Below are positions 49,301-58,637 of a DNA stretch of 64,000 nucleotides, in pieces. This DNA comes from Anaerotignum sp. MB30-C6. Its GTDB lineage: Bacteria > Bacillota > Clostridia > Lachnospirales > Anaerotignaceae. A program made the translations under genes and the position numbers. The DNA is taken from contig NZ_CP133078.1 of the NCBI RefSeq assembly GCF_030908465.1, positions 1,612,001 through 1,676,000 of the forward strand. Reading direction: 5' to 3'. The notes below the pieces were generated by a model, which saw only the letters and a list, made by a program, of their open reading frames with translations, had not been told where the DNA came from and did no database searches. How positions within the stretch are numbered: the stretch's first letter is position 1; every line of letters begins with the position of its first letter.

Positions 49301-50718
49301 CCTGTAAGCTTTGTAATTTCACTGGAAATCGGTTTTTGTGGGTTTACAAAGGTACTAAAACGGTCTATTATTTTTCCGTTTTCCACCTTAACCGCACCAA
49401 TTTCTGTTATCATTTCCTTTTCTTTGGAAAGACCAGTGGTTTCTATATCAAAAACCACAAAGGTATCATCAAGATTTTGTCCTTTTGGCATGGAAACCAC
49501 ATTGCCTAAGTCATCCACCAAATAAGCCTCAACGCCATAAATCACTTTTAAATCAGATTTTCCTGCGGCATTCATTGCATCAGGGAAAGCCTGCACAACG
49601 CCATGGTCTGTTATAGCAATTGCCTTGTGCCCCCAGTCTATGGCACGCTTGATGTAGTTTTTTACTGAGGTAATCCCGTCCATGCTACTCATCTGGGTAT
49701 GTAAGTGTAGCTCAACTCTTTTTTCCTTGGCGTGATCCATTCGAGGTGGTACTGCTTGGGCCGTGTTGATGTTCTTTGCCATGATATTTATTTCTCGAGC
49801 ATATTTATCAAACTGCACATCTCCCTGTACTTTCACACAAGCGCCTGTTTTAAAACATCCTTGCAGCTCACCGTCAAATACACTTTTCTTCACGAAAAAT
49901 TTAACAGTAGTAGAATCTGTTTTATCTGTAATATCAAAGGAGACAATGTACTTTTCACCTTTGATTTCTCTACTTTCTACATTAAAGATGCTACCCTCAA
50001 TCACTACGGCTTCTCCTACGGTCTTGCTTTCGGAAATGGGAACTCTCATTCCTGTGCATTCCTTACCAAACAAAATACCTTTTAGAACGGAATCGGAAAC
50101 GCCTGCCGCTTCTGCCGCCGATTTTTCTTGCTCTACAGCTGCCTGAGCCGCAACGATTTGTTGTAAGAATTTATCTGCCTTCGCTTCTTTTTCCTTTTCA
50201 AACAGTTCCGTTTCCTTTTCCGAGGCAGAAACGTTTTTGAACTGCGTAACAAGGGCTCGTCCCGTTTCTCTTTCAATCATATGCTGCACATCTATGTCCA
50301 GCCTTTTTTGTGCCATATAGTAGGCCATATTATTCTTCACATAAATGAACAGCTTTCCATCTTTATACTTCCAATCTGCGTCAGAAATTACCCCTGCGCA
50401 AATTTTACTTTGTTGGGAAATATAAGCCTTGATGTTATCCCAGTAGGTTGATAAAAAACCATCGTCATCCAAATCCCCCAATGCGTATTGTAAGGATAAG
50501 CGAACGGCCTTAATGCCAGGCAAGGTTTGTTCTAGTTCCTTTTTAAACTGCTCCGTTTCATGAAAAGGGATCAGCTTTGGCGAAAGGATATCTACGGCAA
50601 CAGTACGCTCTTTCTTGAAGATTGTCAGATTCTTTACCTCTGTACCCCAAAAAGCTTCTTTTACCCCCACAGATAAAGAAATTTTCTGAAAAACCTGATC
50701 AAAGCTTTGTATTGTCAT
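46387..50718 (-). CDS. polC: DNA polymerase III alpha subunit, Gram-positive PolC
   Basis: Main replicative polymerase of low-GC Gram-positives, 1443 residues. Order: N-terminal OB/ssDNA-binding region to about residue 330; PHP domain (ELHLHTQMSSMDG ... ITDHG); inserted 3'-5' proofreading exonuclease with FDIETTG and the later HNANFD and HRAVNDAEAT motifs; then polymerase palm, fingers and C-terminal OB parts (DIDLNFSGEYQ carries catalytic Asp residues). Zn-ligand cysteines are seen in CPSCKY...CGCDMPEKNCPVC. Normal length. AGGAGG precedes the ATG. Follows ispG by 27 bp in the usual order. Confidence 0.98.
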   Translation of the reverse strand: MTIQSFDQVFQKISLSVGVKEAFWGTEVKNLTIFKKERTVAVDILSPKLIPFHETEQFKKELEQTLPGIKAVRLSLQYALGDLDDDGFLSTYWDNIKAYISQQSKICAGVISDADWKYKDGKLFIYVKNNMAYYMAQKRLDIDVQHMIERETGRALVTQFKNVSASEKETELFEKEKEAKADKFLQQIVAAQAAVEQEKSAAEAAGVSDSVLKGILFGKECTGMRVPISESKTVGEAVVIEGSIFNVESREIKGEKYIVSFDITDKTDSTTVKFFVKKSVFDGELQGCFKTGACVKVQGDVQFDKYAREINIMAKNINTAQAVPPRMDHAKEKRVELHLHTQMSSMDGITSVKNYIKRAIDWGHKAIAITDHGVVQAFPDAMNAAGKSDLKVIYGVEAYLVDDLGNVVSMPKGQNLDDTFVVFDIETTGLSKEKEMITEIGAVKVENGKIIDRFSTFVNPQKPISSEITKLTGITDAMVADAPKIQEALPEFLEFTKDAVLVAHNANFDMGFIRVAAERYCNLEVGNTVLDTLELARTLLPELNKHKLNIVCEHLDISLVGHHRAVNDAEATAEMFLKFIDRLVEKKVFTLDEVNIFSSRTVNYKKLRANHAIILVENYTGLRNLYELVSLSHIDYFFRRPRIPKSQLMRLREGLILGSACEAGELYRALLDSASKEVIESIVRFYDYLEIQPLGNNRFMIDSPKVDAIKSMDDLIEMNRKIVALGEKYDKPVVATCDVHFLEPDDKVYRKIIMAAEGFSDAENQPPLFFRTTEEMLEEFAYLGEEKAKEVVITNTNLIAERIEKIKPIPDETFPPKIEGADDELRQICMDKAHSIYGDPLPAIVQDRLETELNSIISNGYAVLYIIAQKLVWKSVEDGYLVGSRGSVGSSFAANMAGITEVNSLPPHYVCPSCKYSDFDSETVKAYAMEEACGCDMPEKNCPVCGEKLHKDGHDIPFQTFLGFEGDKEPDIDLNFSGEYQQCAHAYTEELFGSEHVFKAGTIGTLADKTAYGFVKKYFDEREQTVHNAEINRLVMGCTGIKRTTGQHPGGLMVVPNDHNIFEFCPIQRPANDMKSKITTTHFDYHSISGRLLKLDLLGHDDPTVIRMLYDLTGVNPQTVPLGDPETMSLFESPKALGVTEEDINCKTGTLGIPEFGTKFVRGMLLDTKPKSFADLLRISGLSHGTDVWLGNAQTLIESGTITLKETISTRDSIMIYLINKGVDKKKSFKIMEKVRKGKGLTDEDIVDMKACNVPDWYIESCQKIKYMFPKAHAAAYVMMAFRIAYFKIHYPKAYYAAYFTVRASDDFDYAIMCKGIDKAKEAIKDIHAKGMEATTKDKNKLTVLEIIVEFYARGFKFLPMDLYQSDSKKFIVTEEGLIPPFNSLQGLGTNAAESILEGRKEGEFNTLEELKNRTSLGRSLIDLLKENGVLDGIPETNQLSLF

Positions 50719-50745
50719 GCTGTCCCTCCTTTCTATGTGCTAAGT

Positions 50746-51795
50746 TTAATACTTCTTAATTTCTTCCATTAAAGCGGAAACCAATTCCTCTTCTTTTATC
50801 TTTTTAATGATTTCCCCTTTTTTAAACAGGAGCCCTTCTCCTTTGCCTCCTGCGATGCCCACATCGGCCTCTCTCGCCTCCCCTGGGCCATTTACAACGC
50901 ATCCCATGATGGCAACCTTAATGTCTTTATCAATACCCTGACAAAGTTTCTCTACTTCGTTGGCAATGGAAATTAAGTCTATTTGGGTTCTGCCACAGGT
51001 GGGGCATGAAATGAGTTCGATTCCAAATTTACGCAAGCCGAGGCTTTTTAAAATTTCCTTTGCTGCTGGGATTTCCTCTACTGGGTTTCCTGTTAAGGAA
51101 ACACGAAGGGTATCCCCAATGCCTGCAGCAAGAATTGCACCTATGCCCACGGCGGATTTGATGGTGCCACTATAAACCGTACCAGCTTCCGTAATACCCA
51201 CATGGATGGGGTAATCAATGGCCTTTGATAACAGCTGATAAGCCTCTAATGAGAATACCACATCCGATGCCTTAATGGATACTACAATATTATAAAAGCC
51301 ATACTTTTCTAGAATCTCCACATGGCGCAAAGCACTCTCCACTAACCCTTGAGGCGTTACACCGCCGTATTTTTCTACCAAGTCTTTTTCCAAAGAGCCA
51401 CTGTTTACGCCAATACGAATGGGAATTTTCTTTTCCTTTGCCTTTTCCACCACTTGACGAATGCGACTTTCCTCCCCAATATTGCCTGGGTTAATTCTAA
51501 CTTTATCAATGCCCAGTTCCATAACTCGAAGGGCTAATTTATAATCAAAATGAATATCTGCCACCAATGGAATATGGATTTGCTTTTTGATTTCTTCAAC
51601 AGCATTGGCAGCGTCCATATCTAAAATTGCAACACGAACCAGTTCACACCCAGCCTCTTCAAGCTCTAGTATCTGCTTTACTGTGGCCGCCACATCCCGT
51701 GTATCCGTATTGCACATGGACTGTATCACGATAGGGTTTCCACCGCCTATTTTAACATTGCCCACCTGCACTTCTTTTGTCATCTTTCGAAACAT
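50746..51795 (-). CDS. ispG: 4-hydroxy-3-methylbut-2-enyl diphosphate synthase (IspG/GcpE)
   Basis: [4Fe-4S] enzyme of the MEP isoprenoid pathway that makes HMBPP from MEcPP. The 349-residue protein has a TIM-barrel first part ([18 protein letters not shown]) and a cluster domain with ISCPTCGR and [17 protein letters not shown]. Start 51795 is chosen by length; AAGGATGTGAG upstream is a weak ribosome site. The frame stays open 108 codons upstream but that part crosses the rseP terminator and has no family match, so it is probably untranslated. Confidence 0.95.
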   Translation of the reverse strand: MFRKMTKEVQVGNVKIGGGNPIVIQSMCNTDTRDVAATVKQILELEEAGCELVRVAILDMDAANAVEEIKKQIHIPLVADIHFDYKLALRVMELGIDKVRINPGNIGEESRIRQVVEKAKEKKIPIRIGVNSGSLEKDLVEKYGGVTPQGLVESALRHVEILEKYGFYNIVVSIKASDVVFSLEAYQLLSKAIDYPIHVGITEAGTVYSGTIKSAVGIGAILAAGIGDTLRVSLTGNPVEEIPAAKEILKSLGLRKFGIELISCPTCGRTQIDLISIANEVEKLCQGIDKDIKVAIMGCVVNGPGEAREADVGIAGGKGEGLLFKKGEIIKKIKEEELVSALMEEIKKY

Positions 51796-52103
51796 ACAAC
51801 TCACATCCTTTTTACAATAAAATCGAATAGATTTTAGGTTTATTATAACAAATTGTTTTTGGTTTGACCTCATTTCTCTGAAATAGTTTTGAATGTTTCG
51901 GAAAAAAGTCATTAACTTCTTTAATGGATAGAAAATCACTTTATAGTCTCGTTTACTTCGCTTTGAAAATAGACATATAAACAATTTATCTTTTAGCGTA
52001 AAAAACGCCCAAATGATATTCATTTGAGCAACTGCAAAGAACATATAACACACCTGAAAAGTAAAATCTTTGCTAACGTATTGATCGATTTCATTCATAT
52101 AGG
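51796..52103. other. Region between the rseP terminator and ispG
   Basis: Contains an extended -10 (TGTTATAAT on the minus strand, TATAAT at 51842-51847) with only a weak -35, giving a leader of about 40 nt for ispG. Also a small CAAATGA-TAT-TCATTTG hairpin at 52010-52026. An open frame crosses it without a ribosome site. Confidence 0.55.
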
Positions 52104-52145
52104 AAAACATTGAGTTCATAGGCTTTTACACCCATGAACTCAATG
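52104..52145 (-). terminator. rseP-proximal terminator
   Basis: On the minus strand CATTGAGTTCAT pairs with ATGAACTCAATG (12-bp perfect stem, 14-nt loop) and is followed by TTTTCC. It separates rseP from ispG, so ispG-polC may be partly independent. Confidence 0.75.
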
Positions 52146-52212
52146 AAACGCTTTTTTGTAGTTGTAAAAGCCCTAGGAATTCTTTTCCTTTAGCTATTAG
52201 AAATTGAATTGG

Positions 52213-53283
52213 TTATGCAAAAATTTTTACAATATCGCCGTACAAAACAAATACCATCAGCCCCATCAAAAATGCAAATCCAATAAAATGAATTCGGTTT
52301 TCCAGCTCGGGGTTTAGAGGCCTTCTTCGAATTGCCTCCACCAATAGTAAAAGAATCTTTCCACCGTCCAAAGCTGGGATAGGGAATAGGTTTAAAACCC
52401 CTAAATTGGCACTTAATACAGCACCGATATAAACCACATTTTGTATCGCCGCCTTTAAGCTATAGCTTAAGCCTGCCTCATAGCTATCGCCAACCATTTT
52501 TACAATGGTGATTGGGCCGCCAAACTCCTCTTTTTCTGCGGTAAAGGTGAAGACACGTGCCAAGCCTTCAGCCGTCAGCTTAATATAGTTCAGCATGGAG
52601 TAATAGCTATAACGAATGGTCTCGAATACAGAGGAACGGTCATAGCCTTCTATTTCTTCGGCAAACAACCCAATCTTAACTTCGGGAGCAAATCCAATTA
52701 AGTAGCCTTTTCGTTCTTCATCATATAGGGGAGTCAACTTATAAGAATACTCCTGACCTTCCCTAAGAACATCCAGGCGTAATTCCTGTCCGTCATTTTT
52801 ATAAAGCTGGGCTTCTAATTCATCATAAATATGGATAGACTTACCATTGATTCTATGAATTTCGTCACCAGGTTGTAGCCCAATTTCTTGAGCTGGGGTA
52901 TTGGGCAACACTTCTCTAATCTGTGGCACAGCCATATAAGATGTGGAAGTGAGTCCAATAATCATAACCAATGCCAGTAGGAAGTTCATAAAAGAACCAG
53001 CGGCCATAACAATAAAACGAACACCAACAGATTTATTTAGGAAAGAGCGAGGCCCAACGGTACCATCTTCTCCTTCGCCTTGCATACGGCAAAACCCACC
53101 TAATGGCAAAAGGCGGATGCTGTACTCCGTCTCCCCTTTTTTACGAGAAAAAATCTTTGTACCCATGCCAATTGAGAACTCTTCAACTAGAATTCCACTT
53201 TTCTTTGCTGCAATAAAGTGTCCAAATTCATGAACAATAACAAGTACACCGATTAAAATTAGCGAAATAATAATGGAGAACAA
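52213..53283 (-). CDS. rseP: Site-2 zinc metalloprotease RseP/RasP
   Basis: Intramembrane protease that cleaves anti-sigma factors, remnant signal peptides and division proteins. The 356-residue protein has HEFGH at His18-His22, a PDZ domain (about 125-200) and NLFPIPALDGGKI near the C-terminus, with four membrane segments. It starts at TTG 53283, with AGGAGG at 7 nt. Follows dxr by 21 bp in the conserved uppS-cdsA-dxr-rseP order. Confidence 0.97.
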   Translation of the reverse strand: MFSIIISLILIGVLVIVHEFGHFIAAKKSGILVEEFSIGMGTKIFSRKKGETEYSIRLLPLGGFCRMQGEGEDGTVGPRSFLNKSVGVRFIVMAAGSFMNFLLALVMIIGLTSTSYMAVPQIREVLPNTPAQEIGLQPGDEIHRINGKSIHIYDELEAQLYKNDGQELRLDVLREGQEYSYKLTPLYDEERKGYLIGFAPEVKIGLFAEEIEGYDRSSVFETIRYSYYSMLNYIKLTAEGLARVFTFTAEKEEFGGPITIVKMVGDSYEAGLSYSLKAAIQNVVYIGAVLSANLGVLNLFPIPALDGGKILLLLVEAIRRRPLNPELENRIHFIGFAFLMGLMVFVLYGDIVKIFA

Positions 53284-53304
53284 GCTCCAGCCTCCTCTCG
53301 TTTA

Positions 53305-54450
53305 TTAGAAGTTCACATCCGTAGCAAAGGCTCTTGCCCACGCATCTGCTTCTAATAAATCATCTAATGTATATTCATACTTTACAGTATATGCATTCAT
53401 AGTTCGTTCTATCAGTTCAGGAATTTGTAAAAAAGAAATTTTTCCTTTTAAGAATTTTTCCACAGCAATTTCATTAGCTCCATTCAACACCGCTGGCAGT
53501 GTTCCACCCACTTCAAGGGCATGGTAAGCCAATGCCAAACAACGAAAGGTTTCCATGTCTGGTTTTTCGAAGGTCAAAGTGTTTCTCTGTGTAAAGTCCA
53601 CCTTGGGAAAGGGGCTTTTTTGTCTTTTGGGATAGGTCAACGCATATTGGATGGGAACCTTCATATCCGGTTCTCCCATTTGTGCCATAATTGCCCCATC
53701 CTCATACTCTACTGCCGAGTGAAGGATGCTTTGGGGATGTACCAAAACCTCAATTTGGTCAGTGGAAACGCCAAAAAGCCACTTCGCTTCCATGACTTCT
53801 AACCCCTTATTCATAAGGGTTGCCGAATCAATGGTGATTTTTTTGCCCATGGACCAGTTGGGGTGCTTCAAGGCGTCAGCAGCGGCAATATGCATTAAAT
53901 CCCCTCTATTCTTCCCTCGGAAGGGACCGCCAGAAGCCGTTAATAAAATACGGCGAATTGGATTTTCATCATTTCCTTGCAACGACTGAAAAATTGCAGA
54001 ATGCTCACTATCCACAGGGTAAATGGAGATGCCCTTTGCCTTGGCTAAATCCATGACCAACTGACCCGCGGAAACCAGCGTTTCTTTATTTGCTAGAGCA
54101 ATATTTTTCCCCGCTGAAATCGCCTCGAACGTAGGCTTTAAACCTACATTTCCGACTACGGAAGTTACCACCGTATCTATGGAATTAATTGTGGCAACTT
54201 CAATTAATCCATCCATACCTGTTAATACTTTTGTTTTAACGTCAGAAAGGCGATCCTTAAGCATCTTTGCCTGATTTTCTTCCATCACAGCAACAAAACG
54301 AGGTTTATACTTCCTTGCCTGCTTCTCCAACAAATCAATATTATGGTTTCCACTAATCCCTGCCACTTTTATATCATTCAAGTTATCAACTACTTCAAGG
54401 GTTTGCGTGCCTATAGAACCAGTTGAGCCTAATATCGAAATTTCTCTCAT
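53305..54450 (-). CDS. dxr: 1-deoxy-D-xylulose 5-phosphate reductoisomerase (Dxr)
   Basis: NADPH-dependent enzyme of the MEP pathway. 381 residues, normal. It starts with the nucleotide-binding GSTGSIGTQTL, contains the metal and substrate segments PVDSEHSA and SATLMNKGLEVMEA, and the catalytic loop SGGPFRG. GAGGTAA precedes the ATG. Sits between cdsA and rseP. Confidence 0.97.
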   Translation of the reverse strand: MREISILGSTGSIGTQTLEVVDNLNDIKVAGISGNHNIDLLEKQARKYKPRFVAVMEENQAKMLKDRLSDVKTKVLTGMDGLIEVATINSIDTVVTSVVGNVGLKPTFEAISAGKNIALANKETLVSAGQLVMDLAKAKGISIYPVDSEHSAIFQSLQGNDENPIRRILLTASGGPFRGKNRGDLMHIAAADALKHPNWSMGKKITIDSATLMNKGLEVMEAKWLFGVSTDQIEVLVHPQSILHSAVEYEDGAIMAQMGEPDMKVPIQYALTYPKRQKSPFPKVDFTQRNTLTFEKPDMETFRCLALAYHALEVGGTLPAVLNGANEIAVEKFLKGKISFLQIPELIERTMNAYTVKYEYTLDDLLEADAWARAFATDVNF

Positions 54451-54464
54451 TCTATCTTACCTCT

Positions 54465-55283
54465 TTACGGTTTTACTTCAATTAAAAAGAACATGATGTA
54501 ATATAAGGCTGGGGCAGTTAAAATAACGCTATCAAAACGGTCTAAAACGCCGCCATGCCCAGGTATCAGCTTCCCAAAGTCTTTGATTGTAGTCAATCTT
54601 TTCATTGCCGAAGCAGCCAAATCTCCAATCTGGGCTAAAAAAGAACCAAAGAATCCCGCTAAACCACACAATAACAATAAGTTGACATCCTCGAAAACCA
54701 CCACATTTCCAATCCACAAACCATATGCCAAAGAAAGTAATGTGGCTGTTAAAATACCACCTATGGAGCCTTCAATGGTTTTTTTAGGACTAAGGAAAGG
54801 AATTAATTTATGCTTTCCAAAGTTCACACCGATAAAATAAGCGCCTGTATCGCAGCCAAAGGCCGCAATAAAAGCTAACCATACTAAGTATTTCCCATAA
54901 GCAAATTCTCGAATCAAATAAATATGGGATAATAAGAAAAAAGCATAGAAAAAGCCAAAAAAGCCTGACATTCCGTCCAGGGCATTTGTTTTATTATGGC
55001 AAACAACTGTATAAATTAATAACACCACAAGAAATAGGGACACAAAAATATTAAAGTAGTTATCTGCATTAATAATTTGCTCCATAAAAAGGCCATAAAA
55101 TGATGCAAAAATGTAGCCAATTATATGCAATCCCGTATTTTCTTTGGAAAATGCCTGATAAAACTCATGCATTCCAATCAAGCCCAAAATAATTGTTGCC
55201 CCCTTCAACCAAAGACCCCCGGAAACAACGACAAATATCAGAAAGGGAAGAAGCACCAATGCGGAAATGATTCTAGTTTTCAA
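54465..55283 (-). CDS. cdsA: Phosphatidate cytidylyltransferase (CdsA)
   Basis: Makes CDP-diacylglycerol for phospholipid synthesis. 272 residues with about eight membrane helices and the signature SAMKRLTTIKDFGKLIPGHGG followed by DRFDS. It starts at TTG 55283 with GAGGTG at 7 nt; the start lies 17 bp after the uppS stop. Confidence 0.96.
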   Translation of the reverse strand: MKTRIISALVLLPFLIFVVVSGGLWLKGATIILGLIGMHEFYQAFSKENTGLHIIGYIFASFYGLFMEQIINADNYFNIFVSLFLVVLLIYTVVCHNKTNALDGMSGFFGFFYAFFLLSHIYLIREFAYGKYLVWLAFIAAFGCDTGAYFIGVNFGKHKLIPFLSPKKTIEGSIGGILTATLLSLAYGLWIGNVVVFEDVNLLLLCGLAGFFGSFLAQIGDLAASAMKRLTTIKDFGKLIPGHGGVLDRFDSVILTAPALYYIMFFLIEVKP

Positions 55284-55300
55284 TGAAAATCACCTCAATT

Positions 55301-56041
55301 TCATCTTCCGCCGAAGCGGCGTTCTCTATTCTGATAATAGTAAATTGCCTTTTCCAGGTCTTTTTTACCAAAATCAGGCCATAGTACATCTGTAAAATAA
55401 AATTCTGAGTAAGCAATTTGCCATAAAAGGAAATTACTAATACGCTCCTCGCCACTTGTACGGATAAGCAGCTCAGGGTCAGGAATTCCCGCCGTATCTA
55501 AATAGGATTCTATGATTTCTTCCGTAATATCCTTTGGGGATAAACTTCCACTAGCCACTTCTTCTGCAATTTTTTCAATTCCCCTGCGCAGCTCATCTCT
55601 TCCGCCATAATTTAACGCAATATGAACCGTCATTCCATCCTTGCCTTTAGACTTTTCTTCTATGACTTTTATTTGCTCCTGGATGTCCTGATCTAACCCA
55701 GTAACATCACCAATAACCTGCATTTTTACATTATCCTTCAAAAAACGTTGAAAGGAATTTTTTAAATAATGGCGTAACAAATCCATAATGGCAGAGACTT
55801 CTTCATCAGAACGCTTCCAGTTTTCTGTAGAAAATGCATAAACGGTTACGTGTTGAATTCCCATTTTATTGGCCTCGCTCACCACACGTTCCAGTGCCTC
55901 AGCTCCTGCTCTATGTCCCGCTTTTCTTGGCAAGGATCGTTTTGCTGCCCATCTTCCGTTACCATCCATAATAATTGCAATATGTTTGGGTAAACGGGAG
56001 GTGTCTATGGCTAATGTTTCGCCTTTCTTCTGAAAAAACAT
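55301..56041 (-). CDS. uppS: Undecaprenyl diphosphate synthase (UppS)
   Basis: cis-Prenyltransferase making the C55 carrier for cell wall glycans. 246 residues, with the catalytic IIMDGNGRWA motif (Asp), TVYAFSTENWKR, NYGGRDE, PDPELLIRTSGEERISNFLLWQIAYSE split here as RTSGEERISNF and LLWQIAYSE. GGAGG precedes the ATG. It is fed by the isoprenoid enzymes Dxr and IspG encoded nearby. Confidence 0.97.
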   Translation of the reverse strand: MFFQKKGETLAIDTSRLPKHIAIIMDGNGRWAAKRSLPRKAGHRAGAEALERVVSEANKMGIQHVTVYAFSTENWKRSDEEVSAIMDLLRHYLKNSFQRFLKDNVKMQVIGDVTGLDQDIQEQIKVIEEKSKGKDGMTVHIALNYGGRDELRRGIEKIAEEVASGSLSPKDITEEIIESYLDTAGIPDPELLIRTSGEERISNFLLWQIAYSEFYFTDVLWPDFGKKDLEKAIYYYQNRERRFGGR

Positions 56042-56060
56042 AAATTTCCTCCGTGTAACA

Positions 56061-56087
56061 AAGCCCCTCTTTTTACCAGAGGGGCAG
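56061..56087 (-). terminator. Intercistronic hairpin between frr and uppS
   Basis: Minus-strand GCCCCTCT-N7-AGAGGGGC followed by TTTG. The short T tract suggests partial attenuation or 3'-end protection of the pyrH-frr message. Confidence 0.65.
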
Positions 56088-56098
56088 GTTTTATACTC

Positions 56099-56656
56099 TT
56101 ATACTGCAAGGATATCTTTGCATTTTTCGTCACATTTTTTATCAATTTCTGCAACGTATTTATCTGTAAGCTTCTGTGTTTCATCCTCCAGATTTTTTAA
56201 TTCGTCCTCTGCGATTTCTTTTTTCTTCTCTATTTTTTTGAAAGCATCGATTGCATCACGTCTTACGTTTCTAATTGCAACCTTGGCATTTTCAGCTTTT
56301 TTCTTAACATCTTTTGTTAATTCTTTTCTTCTTTCTTCTGTTAATTCAGGAAAAATAAGACGAATCACTTTACCATCATTATTGGGGTTAATACCCAAGT
56401 CAGATGCGTTAATTGCTTTTTCAACTGCCTTCAAAACACTGGTATCCCAAGGCTGAATTTGAATAATACGTGCTTCTGGAACAGAAATGCTACCAACCTG
56501 ATTGATTGGAGTAGGTGTGCCATAATATTCAACCATAATTCTATCAAGCACATGGGGGTTTGCACGGCCTGCACGAATTGTCCCATAGTCGTTCACCAAA
56601 GCTGTAACGGTTTTTGCCATTTTTTCTTCATAAGGTTTCATTAATTCAGATGCCAT
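56099..56656 (-). CDS. frr: Ribosome recycling factor
   Basis: Splits post-termination ribosomes with EF-G. 185 residues, normal. RAGRANPHVLDRIMVEYYG, SVPEARIIQIQPWD and LTEERRKEL are family-typical, with the long three-helix bundle. AGGAGG precedes the ATG. Follows pyrH at 25 bp. Confidence 0.98.
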   Translation of the reverse strand: MASELMKPYEEKMAKTVTALVNDYGTIRAGRANPHVLDRIMVEYYGTPTPINQVGSISVPEARIIQIQPWDTSVLKAVEKAINASDLGINPNNDGKVIRLIFPELTEERRKELTKDVKKKAENAKVAIRNVRRDAIDAFKKIEKKKEIAEDELKNLEDETQKLTDKYVAEIDKKCDEKCKDILAV

Positions 56657-56681
56657 AGCGTTATCCTCCTATGATTATAAT

Positions 56682-57389
56682 TTAAGAAACTGTAACAATT
56701 GTACCAATTTTTTCTCCGCCTACTGCGCGAATAATACTTCTATCTTCATTTAAACCAAAAATAACTACGGGGATCTTTCTTTCAAAACAAAGATTTGCTG
56801 CCGCCATATCAATCACCTTAAGATTATTCTTGACAATTTCTTCCGATTTAATCAAATCAATCTTTTTGGCTTGAGGGTTTACAGCAGGATCGTCATCGTA
56901 AACACCATCAATGTTCTTTGCAAAGAATAACCCGTCTACATCGAGTTCGGCCCCTCTTAAGGCTGTAATTGTATCTGTTGAGAAGAAAGGGTGACCAAGA
57001 CCAGCTGCAAAAATCAAAACCTCGCCATTTTCTAAGCGACCCAGAGCAGCATCCTTAGAAAATAGTTCTGTCATCGTTCCAAAAGGAATGGGTGTTTGAA
57101 CAGTTGCAGAAACACCGTTTTGTCTAAAAGCATCGGCCAAGTAGATGGCGTTCATAACCGTTGCTAGCATACCGATTTGGTCAGCTTTTGTTCTGTCCAT
57201 ACCAGAAGTAGCACTTCTTCCACGCCAAAAATTGCCTCCGCCTACGACAAGACAAACCTGAGTCCCTCTATTCATTACCTCTTTGATTTGAGAAACAAGT
57301 CCCCAAATGATGGTATCATCAAAAGTAATGCCATCTTTATCACCAGCCAGCGCCTCGCCACTCAATTTAAGGACAATCCTCTTATACAT
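56682..57389 (-). CDS. pyrH: UMP kinase (PyrH)
   Basis: Hexameric bacterial UMP kinase. 235 residues, with KLSGEALAG near the N-terminus, VGGGNFWRG, AGLGHPFFSTDT and later Asp-rich NIDGVYDDDP. Start 57389 has AAGGAGG at 9 nt; an ATG-equivalent 7 codons upstream lies before the site. Not preceded by tsf at close spacing: 283 bp separate them. Confidence 0.96.
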   Translation of the reverse strand: MYKRIVLKLSGEALAGDKDGITFDDTIIWGLVSQIKEVMNRGTQVCLVVGGGNFWRGRSATSGMDRTKADQIGMLATVMNAIYLADAFRQNGVSATVQTPIPFGTMTELFSKDAALGRLENGEVLIFAAGLGHPFFSTDTITALRGAELDVDGLFFAKNIDGVYDDDPAVNPQAKKIDLIKSEEIVKNNLKVIDMAAANLCFERKIPVVIFGLNEDRSIIRAVGGEKIGTIVTVS

Positions 57390-57620
57390 TGATAACAGCC
57401 TCCTTACCATTCTAATGTATCACAATCCCAATAAAATTTCCACATTTTTATAGTCAAATATATTTGCACTTTCGTAATTCAAAAATACAAATGACCTTGA
57501 CAAGCCATTTTTCAGTAAGAGCTTTCTCTCGTTACCATAACGATAAGTTCATACCGTCACCACCTGATGTGATGACTACTTTGTGCCCCTTAAAAGTAGA
57601 GGTTTTGCTAAATTTCCGTA
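57390..57620. other. Intergenic region between tsf and pyrH
   Basis: No gene. It contains a perfect-looking hairpin at 57556-57576 (GTCATCAC/GTGGTGAC, minus strand, one G-T) and a candidate promoter region around 57440-57470 that I could not resolve. Confidence 0.5.
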
Positions 57621-57654
57621 AAAAAGAAACGCCAGGTAGTTTGGCGTTTCCTTT
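57621..57654 (-). terminator. tsf terminator
   Basis: Minus-strand GAAACGCCA-N6-TGGCGTTTC followed by TTTTT. Confidence 0.88.
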
Positions 57655-57672
57655 TCACTTTTATAAATTCGA

Positions 57673-58605
57673 TTAAGCCATTGCCTTTGCAACTTCGTCA
57701 GCAAAGTTTTCATCTTTCTTTTCTAAGCCTTCACCAGTTTCGTAGCGAACGTAACGTACGATTTCGATAGGTGCGCCTACTTCTTTTGCAACGGAATCAA
57801 TATATTTCTGAACTGTCAAATCACCATCTTTTACATAAGGCTGCTCAACCAAGCAAATTTCTTTCAGTTCTTTTTTCAGTCTGCCTTCAATCATCTTTGC
57901 AATAATCTGATCGGGCTTGCTTGCGTTTTTAGGATCATTTTTAGCCTGATGTGTTAAGATTTCTGTTTCTTTTTCAATAAAATCAGCGGGAACGTCTTTT
58001 TCTGTTGTGAATTTAGGGTTCATAGCTGCAATCTGCATTGCAATATTTTTACCCAATTCAACCAATTCTTCGCTTTCATTTGCACATGCCAATTCAATTA
58101 AAACAGCAATTCTACCGCCACCGTGGATGTAAGAAACCAACTTGCCGGACTGTGCTTTTTCAAACTTTTCAAAACGTCTGATGTTCAGGTTTTCACCAAT
58201 AACAGCCACCTGCTGGCTTAATGCTTCTTTTACTGTATACTGAGGATCCAAAGCCCATGCTTCTTCAAAGAATGCATCCACATCAGCCGCTGTTGTTGTA
58301 GCAACCTGTTTTGCAACTGCTGCAACATAATCCTGGAAAATCTGATTTTTTGCAACGAAGTCTGTTTCAGAGTTAACTTCTACGATTGCACCAGTTTTAT
58401 TATCATCACTCAAGTAGATACCTACGATACCTTCAGAAGCAATACGACCAGCTTTCTTTGCGGAAGCTGCAAGACCCTTTTCTCTTAAGAGCTCTACTGC
58501 CTTTTCCATATCGCCGTCTGTTTCAGTCAGCGCTTTTTTACAGTCCATCATTCCAACGCCTGTAAGTTCTCTTAATTCTTTTACCATTGCTGCTGTAATA
58601 GCCAT
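57673..58605 (-). CDS. tsf: Elongation factor Ts
   Basis: Nucleotide-exchange factor for EF-Tu. 310 residues, with the UBA-like N-terminus (VKELRELTGVGMMDCKKAL), EGIVGIY, VEVNSETDFVAKN and ending in the C-terminal helix. Typical length. AGGAGGT-like site precedes the ATG. Paired with rpsB upstream. Confidence 0.98.
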   Translation of the reverse strand: MAITAAMVKELRELTGVGMMDCKKALTETDGDMEKAVELLREKGLAASAKKAGRIASEGIVGIYLSDDNKTGAIVEVNSETDFVAKNQIFQDYVAAVAKQVATTTAADVDAFFEEAWALDPQYTVKEALSQQVAVIGENLNIRRFEKFEKAQSGKLVSYIHGGGRIAVLIELACANESEELVELGKNIAMQIAAMNPKFTTEKDVPADFIEKETEILTHQAKNDPKNASKPDQIIAKMIEGRLKKELKEICLVEQPYVKDGDLTVQKYIDSVAKEVGAPIEIVRYVRYETGEGLEKKDENFADEVAKAMA

Positions 58606-58637
58606 GTTTTTTACCTCCGTATTTTTCTACTATGATA

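Noticed and set aside
47096..49525. Several plus-strand frames of 100-200 codons inside polC
   Set aside because: All are antisense to conserved polC domains and lack motifs or ribosome sites.
51796..52119. 108-codon N-terminal extension of ispG reaching back to 52119
   Set aside because: It crosses the rseP terminator hairpin, has no ribosome site at its start and shows no IspG-like sequence; the normal length is reached from 51795.
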